From: Piromyces finnis
Lineage: Eukaryota > Neocallimastigomycota > Neocallimastigomycetes > Neocallimastigales > Neocallimastigaceae
NCBI GenBank assembly: GCA_002104945.1
Contig: MCFH01000045.1
Location: forward strand, 186,001-250,000
DNA: 64,000 bases
Direction: 5' to 3'
Shown piece by piece: positions 1 through 12,311 of the stretch. The first letter of the stretch is position 1, and the number at the start of each line of letters is the position of its first letter. The position numbers and the translations under genes are program-made. Below the pieces are notes generated by a model. That model made no database searches, had not been told where the DNA came from, and saw only the letters and a list, made by a program, of their open reading frames with translations.

Positions 1-249
1 GTAAATAATCTCAGAGATATCGAAAACACCACCAAAGATACTTATAACAATACCTCGTCTATATTACCTAAAAATGTTAGAGCCTTTTATGAACAATATA
101 TTAATAATTATAAATCTAATCTTTGTGGTTCTATCGAAGAATATATTGATGATGAAGATTATGCAAAAAAGAAATATAAAATATCCTATTATATATTACT
201 ATTAACAGTACTATCTTTTATATATACATATAAATATGTTATATATTAA
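1..249 (+). CDS. 3' end of an unidentified protein with C-terminal membrane anchor (partial)
   Basis: Frame 1 is open from the window edge to a TAA at 247-249, giving the last 82 residues of a protein whose start lies outside. The visible part is polar and Asn/Tyr/Lys-rich, then ends in a hydrophobic stretch (about residues 61-82, core YYILLLTVLSFIYTY) right at the C-terminus. This is the layout of a tail-anchored membrane protein or of the last helix of a multi-span protein. It may be only the last exon. I recognise no family. A TAATAAA sequence follows the stop. The codon pattern and clean frame, not homology, support it as coding. Confidence 0.55.
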   Translation, partial: VNNLRDIENTTKDTYNNTSSILPKNVRAFYEQYINNYKSNLCGSIEEYIDDEDYAKKKYKISYYILLLTVLSFIYTYKYVIY

Positions 250-1165
250 TAATAAATCTTTTTTTTTTTTAATTTAATTTTTAATAGAAAAATTGCAACT
301 TTATTTCATATAGAAAATCTTTATTTTTTTTTTTTTATTTTTGTATATTTTGTGTAGCAGATAGTTTAGATATTGTTTTTTTTTAAAGTTTAATTATGAT
401 TGGAAAAAATGTATAGGTTAAAATTCTGGCAGAAGTCGAATTTCTTCTGGCTAAAATCGCCAAAAATCTAGGATTTATATTAAATCATCATATAATTTAA
501 CAATTTAAATAAATAAAACATTAAATTGTAGTTTTAAAATAAGATATAAAAAGTAGTTTTAAACATAAGAATATTTAATAAAAATATTAAATGTTTTTTT
601 TTTCATTTATTAATATTCTATAAATATTTTTTCCTTTTTTTATTTAAATATAAAAAGTAATAAATTAAGAAAAGTTTCGGATTTAATAGTTATATTTCAT
701 TTCATTTAGGATATGAGAAAGACATATAAAAGTATGTTTTTGTTTTTTTTTTTAATATAATATAATTTTAAAAATTGTTCTTAATAGACATTTGTTTATA
801 AATGTTAAGTAATATAATTGAAATGTTTATCAAATAATTAAAAAAAAAAGTTTCTTAAATTTGCCAAAAGGTTGATATAGAATTTTTTTTTTATATAAAA
901 AATAGAATCAATATAGATTATGATAATGGGAAAACTTTTTTTTTTTATTTAATAACCATATAATAAATAAGAAATAGTCAAATAATAGTTTATTATAAAG
1001 AATTAAACTTAATTAAATGTTATTAATGAAAAAATTATTTTCAGAATTTTTACAAAAAAAAAAAAAAAGAAAAAAAAAAAAATAGTTGATTATATAATTG
1101 AATAATAAAATACCGATATATTAATTATTTAAAATACAAATAATTTATATAAAAGGATCATAAAA
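250..1165. other. Intergenic, A/T-rich, with one dispersed repeat
   Basis: Lies between two genes that converge. It holds long T and A runs and no credible reading frame. The only complex sequence is a short block at about 413-475 that recurs near 51.6 kb (listed separately). Confidence 0.6.
413..475 (+). repeat. Dispersed repeat, copy A
   Basis: A block of mixed composition in otherwise A/T-only sequence. It contains GAATTTCTTCTGG, then GGCTAAAATCGCC and CAAAAATCTAGGAT. The same ordered words recur at 51595-51659 with small substitutions and a spacer of about 10 nt. Both copies lie on the same strand, 170-350 nt downstream of a + strand stop codon. This could be a short mobile-element remnant or a conserved 3'-flanking element; the sequence does not decide. 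Confidence 0.6.
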
Positions 1166-1777
1166 TTATTCTACTAAACCTAATTCTAATAATTTTTTAG
1201 AACTTAGTTCAGAAAATGGAATAACAGGATCAGGTATTGATTTATGTTCATTAAGAATTTTTTCCATCCATACCATATGATACCAACAATTGAATTTATA
1301 ACCACATTTATTAAATAAACCTACTAATCTATAACCTAAATGTTCATGAAAATCTTTACTATTATTTGTAAGATATTCATCTTCTTTTTCAGGATATCCA
1401 ATACAAGCATATAAATTCGTTATATTTTGAACTTTTGAAATGTTTTCTATAACTTCATAAAGTCGTCTTCCTAAACCTTTTTTAATAGCATTATTTTTAA
1501 GATAAATCGTGGTTACTGCAGACCAATTATACGCCTCTCTTCCAATAAATGGACTAGTATAGGCATAGCCAATAACCTCATCATTTTCTTCTGCAACAAT
1601 ATAAGGATATTTTTGAAAACCATTGTTCATTTTTTCTTCCATACGTAAACGAAATTCATTCACCGTTGGTACTTTTATTTCAAAAGTAATAGCTGTCTTT
1701 TCAACATAATATTTATAAATTTTTTGAATTGATTCAGCATCTTTTACCGTTGCTTTTCTTATCTTAATACTTGACAT
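1166..1777 (-). CDS. GNAT N-acetyltransferase, phosphinothricin-acetyltransferase-like
   Basis: A single uninterrupted 203-residue frame. It opens with IKIRKATVKDAESI, the usual beta1-alpha1 of bacterial PAT/MnaT-type GNAT enzymes, and carries VIGYAYTSPFIGREAY (about 69-84), which matches the GYAYASPF signature of that subgroup. IYLKNNAIKKGLGRRLYEVI (about 91-110) is the acetyl-CoA-binding motif A with the GLGRRL pyrophosphate loop. FHEHLGYRLVG near 143 is motif B. These enzymes acetylate amino groups of small molecules such as phosphinothricin or methionine derivatives; the substrate here is not readable. The last ~25 residues extend past the usual domain end. It has no intron and much higher G+C than its flanks, unlike the spliced genes nearby, so I infer acquisition from a bacterium, common in gut fungi. 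ATG at 1775-1777 fits the family start. Confidence 0.85.
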   Translation of the reverse strand: MSSIKIRKATVKDAESIQKIYKYYVEKTAITFEIKVPTVNEFRLRMEEKMNNGFQKYPYIVAEENDEVIGYAYTSPFIGREAYNWSAVTTIYLKNNAIKKGLGRRLYEVIENISKVQNITNLYACIGYPEKEDEYLTNNSKDFHEHLGYRLVGLFNKCGYKFNCWYHMVWMEKILNEHKSIPDPVIPFSELSSKKLLELGLVE

Positions 1778-1863
1778 TTACCTTGGATATTTTGAATATT
1801 AATTTTTAATTTTAAATAATACGTTTAATATAAAACTTTTTTTTTTTTTAATATTTTAATATA

Positions 1864-1902
<39 letters not shown>

Positions 1903-2523
1903 AAAGGAAAAATAGAGCAATTTATACAATGAAATAAATTAAACTTTAAAATATTAATTTAACCATAAGAAATATAGGTTTAAATTAATACAGAAATCTT
2001 TATCATGATCCATTGATTTATTATATTTTAAATAAATGGCTTTTATTGATGATTAGAATTTTCTATACTTTTTATTAAGCGTTATATTGAATTGATATTT
2101 TTTTTTTTTTTTTAATTAATCAAATGGATAATATTGCCTATGGAAAAAAGAAAAAAGAAAAAAAAAAACTTTTTTTTACTTTATGCCAAAAAAATAAAAA
2201 AGATTCAAATTTATAAATAATTTTATTACTATATGTATTACTGAATTGAATTACATGAATAATTAAATATACAATAATACATTGTTTTATATATATATAT
2301 ATATATATAAAATAAAAATAAAAATAATTGTAATTTTTCTTTATACCATTATTATTAATCAAAATATAAAAAATGAAAGTAATAAAGAAATGAATAATAA
2401 AAATGAGGTAAAACTAAAGCACAAATAAGAGGTGAAAAAGAATAAATAAATAGATAAATATTTTTTTTTAGCATTTGTGCTATTTTTTTTTTTTTTTTAA
2501 CAAGTCTTTTTCAATAAATCCTT
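1778..2523. other. Intergenic, A/T homopolymers
   Basis: Separates the acetyltransferase start (1777, - strand) from the SR-protein stop (2524, - strand), so it should hold the acetyltransferase promoter and the SR gene's 3' UTR. Poly(A) at about 1872-1900 and a TA repeat near 2290-2310 are the only structure. No gene seen. Confidence 0.6.
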
Positions 2524-4804
2524 TTATTTATCATTTGAATCAGGTTGTGGGGAAGGAGAACGTGAATTTCTATTATCGTTTGATTGAACAACTGGTTTAT
2601 TTAATTCTTCATCTGGAATTCCTGGACTTTGGGAACGAGATCTGGATCTGGATCTGGATCTTGAACGAGAACGGGATGGGGAACGAGAACGAGATCTTGG
2701 ACTATTTGATCTTGATCTACTACGACTTCTGGATTGTGGAGAACGAGATCTTGAGCGTGGTGATTCTGATCTAGAACGTGAAACTTGGGATCTTGAGCGA
2801 CTACGAGATCTTGGTGAATTGGATCTTGAACGGCTTCTAGAACGAGAACCACGAGATCTTGATCTATATCTAGAACGTGAACGTGATTCACTACGGGAAC
2901 GAGAACGTCTTGAATATGAAGAACCAGAACGAGATCTTGAGCGAGAGCGAGAGCGAGAACGGGAACGAGAACGAGAACGAGAGCGATAGCTGTAGCGAGA
3001 TCTTCTAGATCTTGAACGACTTCTAGATCTTGATCTACGTCTTGATCTATCCTATAATTATAAATAATTATAAGATTTTTTCATTATTATTTATTTATTA
3101 TTATAAATATATATATATATATATATTAAAAATGATCCTATTATTACTTCACTTAAGTAGAGTTTTCTACCCTTTAATTCGGTTTCATCCAATCTTTTAA
3201 TAGCATCTTTCATGTCATCATAAGAAGCAAATTCAACAACACTTTATTAAAAAAATTAAATTTTTATTATTTATATTATTTTTTTATAAATGTATATAAA
3301 ATTAATAATTAAATATAATCATCATCTGTATATTTACCCTTCTCCTTCTCTTTGTTTGTGAGCATCGGCAAATGTAACTCTTCCAACTTTTCTGAAATAG
3401 TCCTTTAAGTCCTGTTGGTTATTTATTAATTATTGGTTATATATATAAAATTTTATATAGGAATTTAGATTACTTCTTATTTATCCATTTATTATTAATT
3501 ATATAATTGCAAAATAATAAGAGTTATTTTTTTTTTAAATTCTTTATATATTATATTAATGTCTTAATTTTTAATTATATTGTTGTATACATTATTATTT
3601 CTATTTTATTGTTTTAATAACCTTTTATTTTTCAAAGTAATTAAAAAAATTATAAAACATTTTTATATTTCAATTTATATATTTATAATTTACTCTTTAA
3701 ATAATCTATTGACATCCTTTGAAGATATCCTTTTAACAGTAATAAAAGATAACTTTTTTTTTTAATTGAAAAGATTCCTTCATCCCTTAACATCTTTAGA
3801 TTTTTTATATTTAGAATAAATACTATAGCCTCAACATTTTATACCAGGTGATACAATGAATATATTTTTCATATCAGAATATTTTCTCAGAATCACATTA
3901 TTTCAGATACATATTATTTTTAGAACATTTATCCCAGAAACTATACTTATTTGTTACTATACATATTATGAATATTAATTTTCATTTTCATATATTTTAT
4001 TTTTACCTGCCAGCTAACACTTGAGGATAAATTTTCTACAAGAACTCTATAATTTGTACGTTGTGGTGGACCGTATCTTTTAAAAAATTCAATAATACAA
4101 ATATTTTAGTTTTTTAACTTACCAGAAATATATATTATTCTATTCTTTTATTCACCTGTCACTTCTTCTATCATCTCTACGATCACTACGAGATCTTCTT
4201 TCGCCATGTGAAATTTCAACAATAATTCTATATAAAACAGTTAAAAGTATTTAGTATTTATATAGTTTTTAAATCTTTGTTAATAATAACTTAATTTTAC
4301 TTTTGGTCAAAGAATGTAGCGTTGTGGCAATATTTTACAGCATCTTCCGCATCACGATAATCATTGTATTCCTATTATATATTATAATTAATTATTTTAT
4401 GACTTATTTTTTTTTTCCTTTTTAATTTTAATAGTTAATGATTCTTACAACAAAACCAAAACCTTTATTATATATATAAAATTTAATAATATATAAAATA
4501 AATAAAGATTAGAATATAGAGAATGATAATAAACTTTGTATTTTTATCTATAATTAAAATATATTATAATTAAAGCAATTAAACATACCAAATTCGTATC
4601 TACTGTTTCTACTATTTTTCAAATTGATTTCTTTAATATCACCATATTTTTTGAAAAACTATTTATACATTTTATGGATGAATACTGTAAATAAATGAAA
4701 TTATTAAATATTTGATCATTTACTATATTTAAAACTACCTTTTCTACATCCTTTTCTGTAGCATCGCGTGATAATTTTCCAATATAAATTCTTGAATTAG
4801 ACAT
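2524..4804 (-). CDS. SR-family splicing factor (two RRMs plus long RS domain), SRSF1-like
   Basis: Nine exons on the - strand join in frame: 4804-4739, 4658-4589, 4462-4449 (14 nt), 4371-4301, 4227-4156, 4076-4007, 3411-3338, 3241-3148 and 3051-2524, giving 352 residues. RRM1 (about 5-85) has RNP2 IYIGKL and RNP1-like YEFGFVEY. RRM2 (about 98-170) has [13 protein letters not shown], the SWQDLKD signature of the SR-protein pseudo-RRM that binds RNA and the SRPK kinase. The last exon (about 178-352) encodes an RS domain with dozens of RS dipeptides, ending in an acidic/Asn tail. SR proteins bind exonic enhancers and recruit U1/U2 components in the nucleus; RS serines are phosphorylated. Most introns are short but intron 6 (3412-4006) is about 595 nt, where SR genes often carry autoregulatory poison exons. 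Identity with SRSF1 rather than SRSF4/5/6 relatives is less certain. Confidence 0.9.
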
Positions 4805-5243
4805 TTTGTTTTAAAGAAAAATTCAAAATGTAAAATAAAACCTTCTTTTTTCTATAAAACAATAGTAATATATATATAACTGTTAATTACTGTTTTTAAA
4901 CTAAAATATATTATTATATTTGATCATCACTCTATTAAATAGATTACTATTTTATTCTTTGTAAAAATTAATTAAAAAAAAATAAATAAAATAAAAGCTA
5001 TTTAATTTTAATTCAACAACAATGAAATATTTTATAGATATTTTAATTTATTTTTTGTGTTAATAATGATAACAGTATAATAATATATACGTTATTAATG
5101 TTAATTTTAGTTATTTTAATTAATAATTGATGAATCAATTATAACCTGAATTTTATGATTCAAAATAATTTTAAATGTTTTTCATAATATATATTACTTA
5201 TTCAATTTACTATTTTATTACTTTTATAATTGTTTGAAAATTC

Positions 5244-5274
<31 letters not shown>

Positions 5275-5595
5275 CTTAATATATTGTATTCCAATGCCTA
5301 TTTAAATTATGATTATCCAAAAAAATGTTTCAATTAAATTTCATTTACCTTTAAATTAAATTATCTTAAATATTTTTTTATTACTTTTAATTTCCTTTTT
5401 TTTTTTTTTTTTTTTTAATTTTCTTTATATACAAAGAATATCAATGTCTTAAAAATGGCGTAATTAAAAAGTAATTTTAATTTGATGTACTATTTTATTA
5501 AAAAAAAAAAAAGAGTGTAATTTATATATTAAAAAAAAATAATAATAATAAATTTGTAAAAGTTATTCCACAGCTAATAATTTAATAATATAAAA

Positions 5596-5597
5596 AT

Positions 5598-5632
<35 letters not shown>

Positions 5633-5635
5633 TTA
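5596..5635. repeat. TTTA tetranucleotide microsatellite
   Basis: About ten consecutive TTTA units. Simple-sequence repeat, no associated gene. Confidence 0.9.
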
Positions 5636-6236
5636 TATCATATGATATATTATCAAAATTATCAATACATATATGAAACGAAGTAGAAAGGAAAAATTTT
5701 TTTAATTTTTAATCTTTTTTTTCTGTACCTCATATGAACTATATAACTTAAAATATAATAAACATAATACTTGTAATAATACTTGTATTATATTATATTT
5801 CTATAATGTATACAACAACTCTTTATTTTTATCATTTATACTATGAATAATTATTATAAAAGAACTTTTTTGTATAGATATTATTATAAAGCAACAAATA
5901 CATTTTTTGTTACACAAAATATTATTTATAAAAAGTGTTACAAGTTTTTTTTTTTTATAAAAATTATCTTTATTTTTAGTTTAAAATGCATTCTTTTTAT
6001 ATGATAGAAATCTCAATGTTAAGTACGATTGAAATTATGCATTATTATAAATTATAAAATTTCTAAATATTATTATTCTATTAAAACATTGGAATAGAAA
6101 TATAGAATTAAAAAATTTCAAATTAACCATTATTAATAAGATAAAAATAAATATGACTTTAATTATATATATATTTTATGTTTTTAGTTATAGTTTCTTT
6201 TATCTTTTTTTTTTTTTTTCTTTGTAAATCTCGATT

Positions 6237-6285
6237 TATTATTATTATTATTATTATTATCGTTGTTGTTGTTGTTGTTGTTGTT
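6237..6285. repeat. Compound ATT / GTT trinucleotide microsatellite
   Basis: Roughly eight ATT units switch abruptly to eight GTT units. It lies just downstream of the MSP1 stop, presumably in its 3' UTR. Confidence 0.85.
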
Positions 6286-6345
6286 AATTAATTATATTAT
6301 CAAAAATTATTTTCAGATATAAAGTAAAATTTTCATTTAAACTCT

Positions 6346-6505
6346 TTAGTCTAATTCAACTGAAGCGTTCCTTATGAAATCATCATTTTTTTCGGATGGG
6401 AAGAAATCTTCTAATTTAACTGGTCTAAGTTCATTAGTCTATAAAAATTAATATAAATAATTTAATATTAGCAATGAAAATAAATATAAATTTATATTAA
6501 TCTTC

Positions 6506-6540
<35 letters not shown>

Positions 6541-8574
6541 ATCTTACATCGATAACAGCTTCATTTAAGTCTTTATCAATATTTCTAATATATTCTCTTA
6601 CAGGTACCATTACGGCGGCTCTGCATAATTCTTTAATATCACTTCCTATTTTTATTTTTATTTTTAATAATAATATTATTAGTTTTTGATTTTAAAGTGA
6701 AAATATATATTCTAATATGTAGAATAATTACCAGAGTAGTGGTTAGTTCTTTTTGCTATTTCTTCTAAATCTAAATTTTCGTCAATCTTTGTATCTTTAA
6801 GCATCTATATATATAATAGTATTATTAAGAAAAAAACAGCTTTCTATTATTTTATATTATACTTTTTAAATAAATACTTACAAGTTTTAATAATGTAACT
6901 CTTTGAGATACATTTGGTAATTGAACAGAATATCTTTTTGGCATTCTTCTAATAATAGCTTGATCTTTTTATCATTTTTTTTTATTAAACAGTAAACAGT
7001 TAATATATATAATAACTCAATGTTTTAAAAATTATTATTAAATTTACCAATATCATTTGGTCTATTAGTAGCACCCAAAATCTAATGAATATTAAGTAAT
7101 TATTAGTTTTTTATTATTAATAATTCATATTTTTTTTTTAATATTTTTTTTTTTAAATACGTACAATAATTCTTGAGTTAGAGTCAGATACTAAACCATC
7201 CCATAAACTAAAAATAGATATTACATTATGTCATTTAATATAAAATTACTACTCTATATTTATTTTATAAATATTTATATTTTACCTCATAAATTCTGCT
7301 TTCATCATAGCAGTAGCTTCATGATCTTGAGAACGTCTGTCTCTTAAGAAAGAATCAATTTCATCAATGAAAATAATGGTTGGTTCTAATTTATGAGCTA
7401 ATGAGAATAGAGCATTAACTAACTTTTGACTTTCACCATACTATTATTATAATTGTTATAATAAAAATAAATAATTTTTTATTATTACATATTACATGTT
7501 TATGTATTATATTTATTCTACTATATTTTATTAAAATTACATATTTATCAGTGAGAGTTGAAATATGAAGATTAATGAAATTGGCACCAGATTCTTTAGC
7601 AATAGCTTTAGCTAACATAGTTTTACCACAACCAGGTGGACCATATAATAAAATTCCTTTTGGATTACTTAATAAGGAAGATGTTTTTGAAAATACATTT
7701 GGATAAACTAATGGATAGATGACATTTTCCTTTATAGAATCAATAATTTCATCTAGACCACCAATATCTAGTAAAATATAATATTTTTAAGAAAAATAAT
7801 GAAGATATAAATTATTATTAAGTAAATTTTATTATAAAACTTTTTAATTTATAATTATCATAATTTTTATTTTTATTATTGGCGGCATCTATAATTAATT
7901 TATAAATATTGATAATATTATAATTGATTTTTACCACTAAAGTTAACAGGAATATCATCTGGGAAAATTACTTCTGTTGCAATGATTTCTTCGTATTCAT
8001 TTAGAGCTAATTCTTTTAAACCGAGTCGGTCTAAAATTTGTGATGCTTTTGCTTTAGTTTCATCTCTCTTTTTTTTAGTTGGATCGAGTGATTGTAATAC
8101 CCATTTTACACCTTTTTAATTTTTAAAATTAAAGGTTATCACAATAATTAATTATAATTTATGAATGAAATTTAATTTTTTAATATTTTATTGTAAATAC
8201 AAATGTAGTATTTATCAAATTATTAACTATATAAAATTTTAATTATAGCATATTAATATTAATTATATTGTAATAATCATGAAATACCATAAAATAATAC
8301 AGCTTGTGAAACAAGAAATGCGGTTGCTTTTAAAATTTGATTAAATTATTTATAATGAATAAAAATTTAGATTGTTTTATATACATTTTATTTTTCATTA
8401 TATAAATAAAAAAAAAAAAATAACAATAACGATTTATTTAATTAATAAATATAATTATATATATATAATTATAAATGAATTAAATAAGGTTGTACCTTCT
8501 AAGATTATTTGTTTTGTAGATTGATTTCCTGATGATTTTGTATAGCGATTAATTAAATTTGTAATTGAAGACAT
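6346..8574 (-). CDS. MSP1: MSP1/ATAD1 outer-membrane AAA ATPase
   Basis: Eleven exons join in frame: 8574-8496, 8326-8288, 8111-7935, 7767-7541, 7440-7286, 7207-7165, 7081-7048, 6964-6882, 6804-6732, 6645-6548 and 6438-6346, giving 366 residues (yeast Msp1 is about the same). A membrane segment lies at about 25-45 ([19 protein letters not shown]), then a linker and the AAA core. Walker A is GPPGCGKT (141-148), Walker B IIFIDEID (196-203) with E201, the pore loop sits in DKYYGES (about 172-178) and sensor 1 is [19 protein letters not shown] carries the arginine fingers. The family sits in the mitochondrial and peroxisomal outer membrane and pulls out mislocalised tail-anchored proteins. All catalytic motifs are present, so it should be active. 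The split and phasing of every intron is consistent with a working gene. Confidence 0.95.
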
Positions 8575-9764
8575 TTTATTATTTTTAATGTTGTTATCCA
8601 ATTTTTAATATTAAAAATCTTTATATAAATAATTGATTGCTCCTTTTTCCTTTTTTTTTTTTTTTTTATAAAAAAATAAAAAAAAAAAAGTGTATAAATG
8701 TAAAGTAATTATAATGTTAATTTTTGAAAATATATATTTATTTCCAGTTAATTATATTTCTATTCAATTTTTGTTTACTTTTTTTTTGTTTTAAAAAAAA
8801 AAAAACGTTTGAATTATTTAATTTTGTTATTTATTTTTCTTTGTTTCTATCTTATTTTAAAAATTATTTATTTTTAACTGTTTAAAAATAATTTATATTT
8901 TTTAATTAAATTCTATAAATTATATATATAAATCTTGTTAATATTTATAATTAAAATTTAATTATATATACAATATATACTTTTATTCCTACCTTCTACC
9001 TTTTATTATTAAATGTTCTCTTTTCTAAAAAAGAAAAAAAAAATATATTTTCTTTCAATTTTGAAATTTGTATTTTTTTTTTAAAAAAAAAAAAAAAGAA
9101 ATTTAAAAGGCAAAACGAAATAAAAAAAAAAAAAAAAAGTTTAAAAAATGAGAAATAAATTAAATTTAATAATTTAATCTTGAATTTTAATTTTAATAAT
9201 TTAATAAATGAATGAATGTTTATTTTATTGAATAAATTAAAACTGAAAATTAAATGTATAACTAAATAAACGACAAAGTTTAAAATATATTTATATATTA
9301 ATTGAATATATTTTGAAAATATATTTATGTAAAAAAAACATAAATATTGATATGATGAAACTAGTCATTATGGGAAAAGAGTCATTATAATATGAATTAT
9401 ATGTTTAATAATAAATCTTAATTACAACTAACCATGAATAGAATTTAAAACGTATATTAAAAACTAATTATATTTTATATTATATTCTTTTGAAAATCAT
9501 ATTTAAATAATTATCGAGAATAAAATAGCTATTACAAGCATAACAAAATAGTAACTATATTAATATTTATTAAAGTTTTTTATCTTTTATTAGTTTTTTT
9601 TTTGTAATACTCTGTAATTTAAAAGGTTAAATAAAAATATTATAATAAAATATAGCTTTTGTATTGTTGTTTTTTGGTAATAAAACTACTTATTCTATAA
9701 TTATTAATTAAAATTTATACAAAATCTTTATATTGTATAAAAAAAAAGAATATGTAAAAATAAA

Positions 9765-9932
9765 ATGAATATATTTTTAAAGAAATTGTCAAAAAAAAAT
9801 TCACTTTATATGATATTCATTATTTTTTTGTTATTCTTATTTAATATAACTTTTACTAAGATGATATTCATTATTTTGTTATTTTTACTTAATATAACTT
9901 TTACTACTTATAAAAAGTTCAACAGAAATTAA
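9765..9932 (+). CDS. Possible 55-residue hydrophobic microprotein with duplicated membrane segment
   Basis: An ATG-started frame of 55 residues: a basic start (KKLSKK), then two near-identical hydrophobic units, MIFIIFLLFLFNITFTK and MIFIILLFLLNITFTT, then a basic tail (YKKFNRN). The units come from a ~48-nt tandem duplication at 9811-9858 and 9862-9906 that keeps the frame. Basic-hydrophobic-basic order would suit a small hairpin membrane protein, but A/T-rich DNA gives Phe/Ile/Leu frames by chance. No homology is visible. Low confidence that it is expressed. Confidence 0.2.
   Translation: MNIFLKKLSKKNSLYMIFIIFLLFLFNITFTKMIFIILLFLLNITFTTYKKFNRN
9811..9906. repeat. Two-copy tandem duplication (~48 nt unit)
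   Basis: Unit 1 begins TGATATTCATTATTTTTTTG and ends ATATAACTTTTACTA; unit 2 repeats it with a 3-nt deletion and one or two substitutions. The low divergence points to a recent event. Confidence 0.75.
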
Positions 9933-11866
9933 ATTATTAATAACATTAATATAACAAATACATTAATTGCTATAATAAATCATTATGTTGCTTTATATTT
10001 TAAAATTATTAATTAGTATTATATATCTAAGTTTTTAATGCTTACAATAACGATAATTATATAATTAATGTTTATTTCAGATATTATATAATATTTTTAT
10101 TTTTACATTTGACTTTTAAAAACAAAAAAAAAAACTATTTCTGATAAAATAAAAAAAGAAAATATTTCATTGAATAGTAGGATAAATAAAAAATAAATAA
10201 ATTAAAATATTAGTATAAATGTGTTTCTTTTTCCTTTTCAATTATCATTAATAATGTAATAATAATTATATGAATATTAGTTATTGTTGTTATTGTTATT
10301 AGTATTATTAGTATTATTTTAATTTAATTATTATTATTTTTTTTATTCTAATTATTAGTATTAGTATTACTATTATTATTGTTGTTGAAAAAGTAATGTA
10401 TATTTGTAGTATATACTTATTTATTTGAATAGCTGTTGTAAATGGGAAATCGTACATTTAAAATTTAAGATTTTTTTTCAGTTTGATTTTTTAATTTTAT
10501 TGAAATTTAGTATATAATAAAGTTAAGAAAAACAAAAACAAAACAATATTTTTTTAAAAAAAATTTTAGATTAGTATGCTTTATTTAAATTTTATAAAAT
10601 TTTAAAAGATATTAATCAACTATTATAAACAATATTTATTTATTAACTATTGATACGTAAAAACCTTAATATAAGATAATAAAACAATTTTATTATAATA
10701 AAGGTTTATTAAATCAAGGTATCAAGGTATTACTCTAATTGTAATTTATATCTTCAAAAAAGATTAAGCATTTAATTACATCTCAATATTCATTTCATTT
10801 GTAAGAAAATATTGATATCCATCCTGAAGTTTCATAATATTTAATTAAAATAATATATATTTTAAAACTACAAAGTATTCTAGAATCTCAATAGTTAAAA
10901 GTTTACTATCAATATTAAATATTATATTAAAATATTTTTATTGAATAAAAAACTCTCATTTGAGAAAAGGCGTTATTAATAATATCATTTTAAATTTTTA
11001 TAATATTCAATTTTAATTCCTATTAATTATGCATTAATAAAATTCTCCTATAGAAAAAAAATATTAATTATTAAATAAAATTATTTTTAAATAAATATAA
11101 TAAGTCATTTCCATTTTTAAAGGTTTTTACTTTTTCATTTTAATTCTATTTAGTATAACCAGAATAATAATGGATAAAATTTTATATATAATAGAAATTA
11201 ATGTTTAAACTTTTTATTGTTGTTTTGATTTTAAGATTACTTACAGAAATGAATATGATTTTTAATCATAATTTTTCAACTATAATTTTAATTATAATAA
11301 TAATATTAAAATAATTAATGGAAGGAAAATTAAGAAAGAGAAAATTAACTTTTTTTTTCAATTCATTTTTATTTGAAAAAAGCTTTTTTTTTTTCAATTA
11401 AATTTATTTTAAATTCTTTCTTTCTTTTCCCTTTTTTTATTATAAAAATTATATGTATTGTTAATTAAAATTTAATTAAATATTAAATATAAAAAGTAAA
11501 AAAGGAAGAAAAAATCGCTTTTTTTTTTTACTGGTTTTACTTTTTTTTTTTTTTTTTTTTGGTTTTTTTTTTTTTTTCGGTTAAAAAATAATATTCTTTC
11601 CTATTAATTTATTAAATATTTATTTTTAACATTAAAAAAAATCAAATTGAGAAAAAGCAAGAAAGGATAATATTTTTAATGTAAATTATAAAGTTTTTTT
11701 TTTTTTTTATTTATAATATTAAAATATTTAAATAATTATATTAATGATGAAAATAAAAATAATAAAATATAAAATCAATAAACAAAGGAAAGAAAAAAAA
11801 AAAGATATATAATTTGATGTTGATAAATCAAAAGTTTTTTTTAAAACTATCTAAATTCATTATTAA

Positions 11867-12007
<141 letters not shown>

Positions 12008-12311
12008 CCAAAATCATTATCATATTAATATTAATATTTATAATAAAGATAAAGATGATGAAACAGTTTATTCTATACATTAAATACATTAAGATGAATT
12101 AAGATGAATAAATGCTTGATAATAAATAATATTTGTTATATCAATAAATGTATTATTAATTGTTAAAAAAATTATTATGTTTATTATAATAATATTTATT
12201 AAATATGTTTAATTATTAATGATAAAATTTTAGATAAATATAGAAAAAACTCATTTTTAAAGTGTTTTCCAAAAATTTTATTGAGTAAAATTATTTTATT
12301 GAAAAAAAATA

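Larger units (their letters stand above)
4805..6345. other. Intergenic, low complexity
   Basis: About 1.5 kb upstream of the SR gene and downstream of MSP1. Contains T runs (5248-5269, 5398-5416), a TTTA tandem repeat (5596-5635) and adjoining ATT and GTT repeats (6237-6285). No coding pattern on either strand. Confidence 0.6.

Noticed and set aside
2475-2891. Open frames on both strands across 2475-2891
   Set aside because: Shadows of the RS-domain exon of the SR protein, whose repeats keep several frames open.
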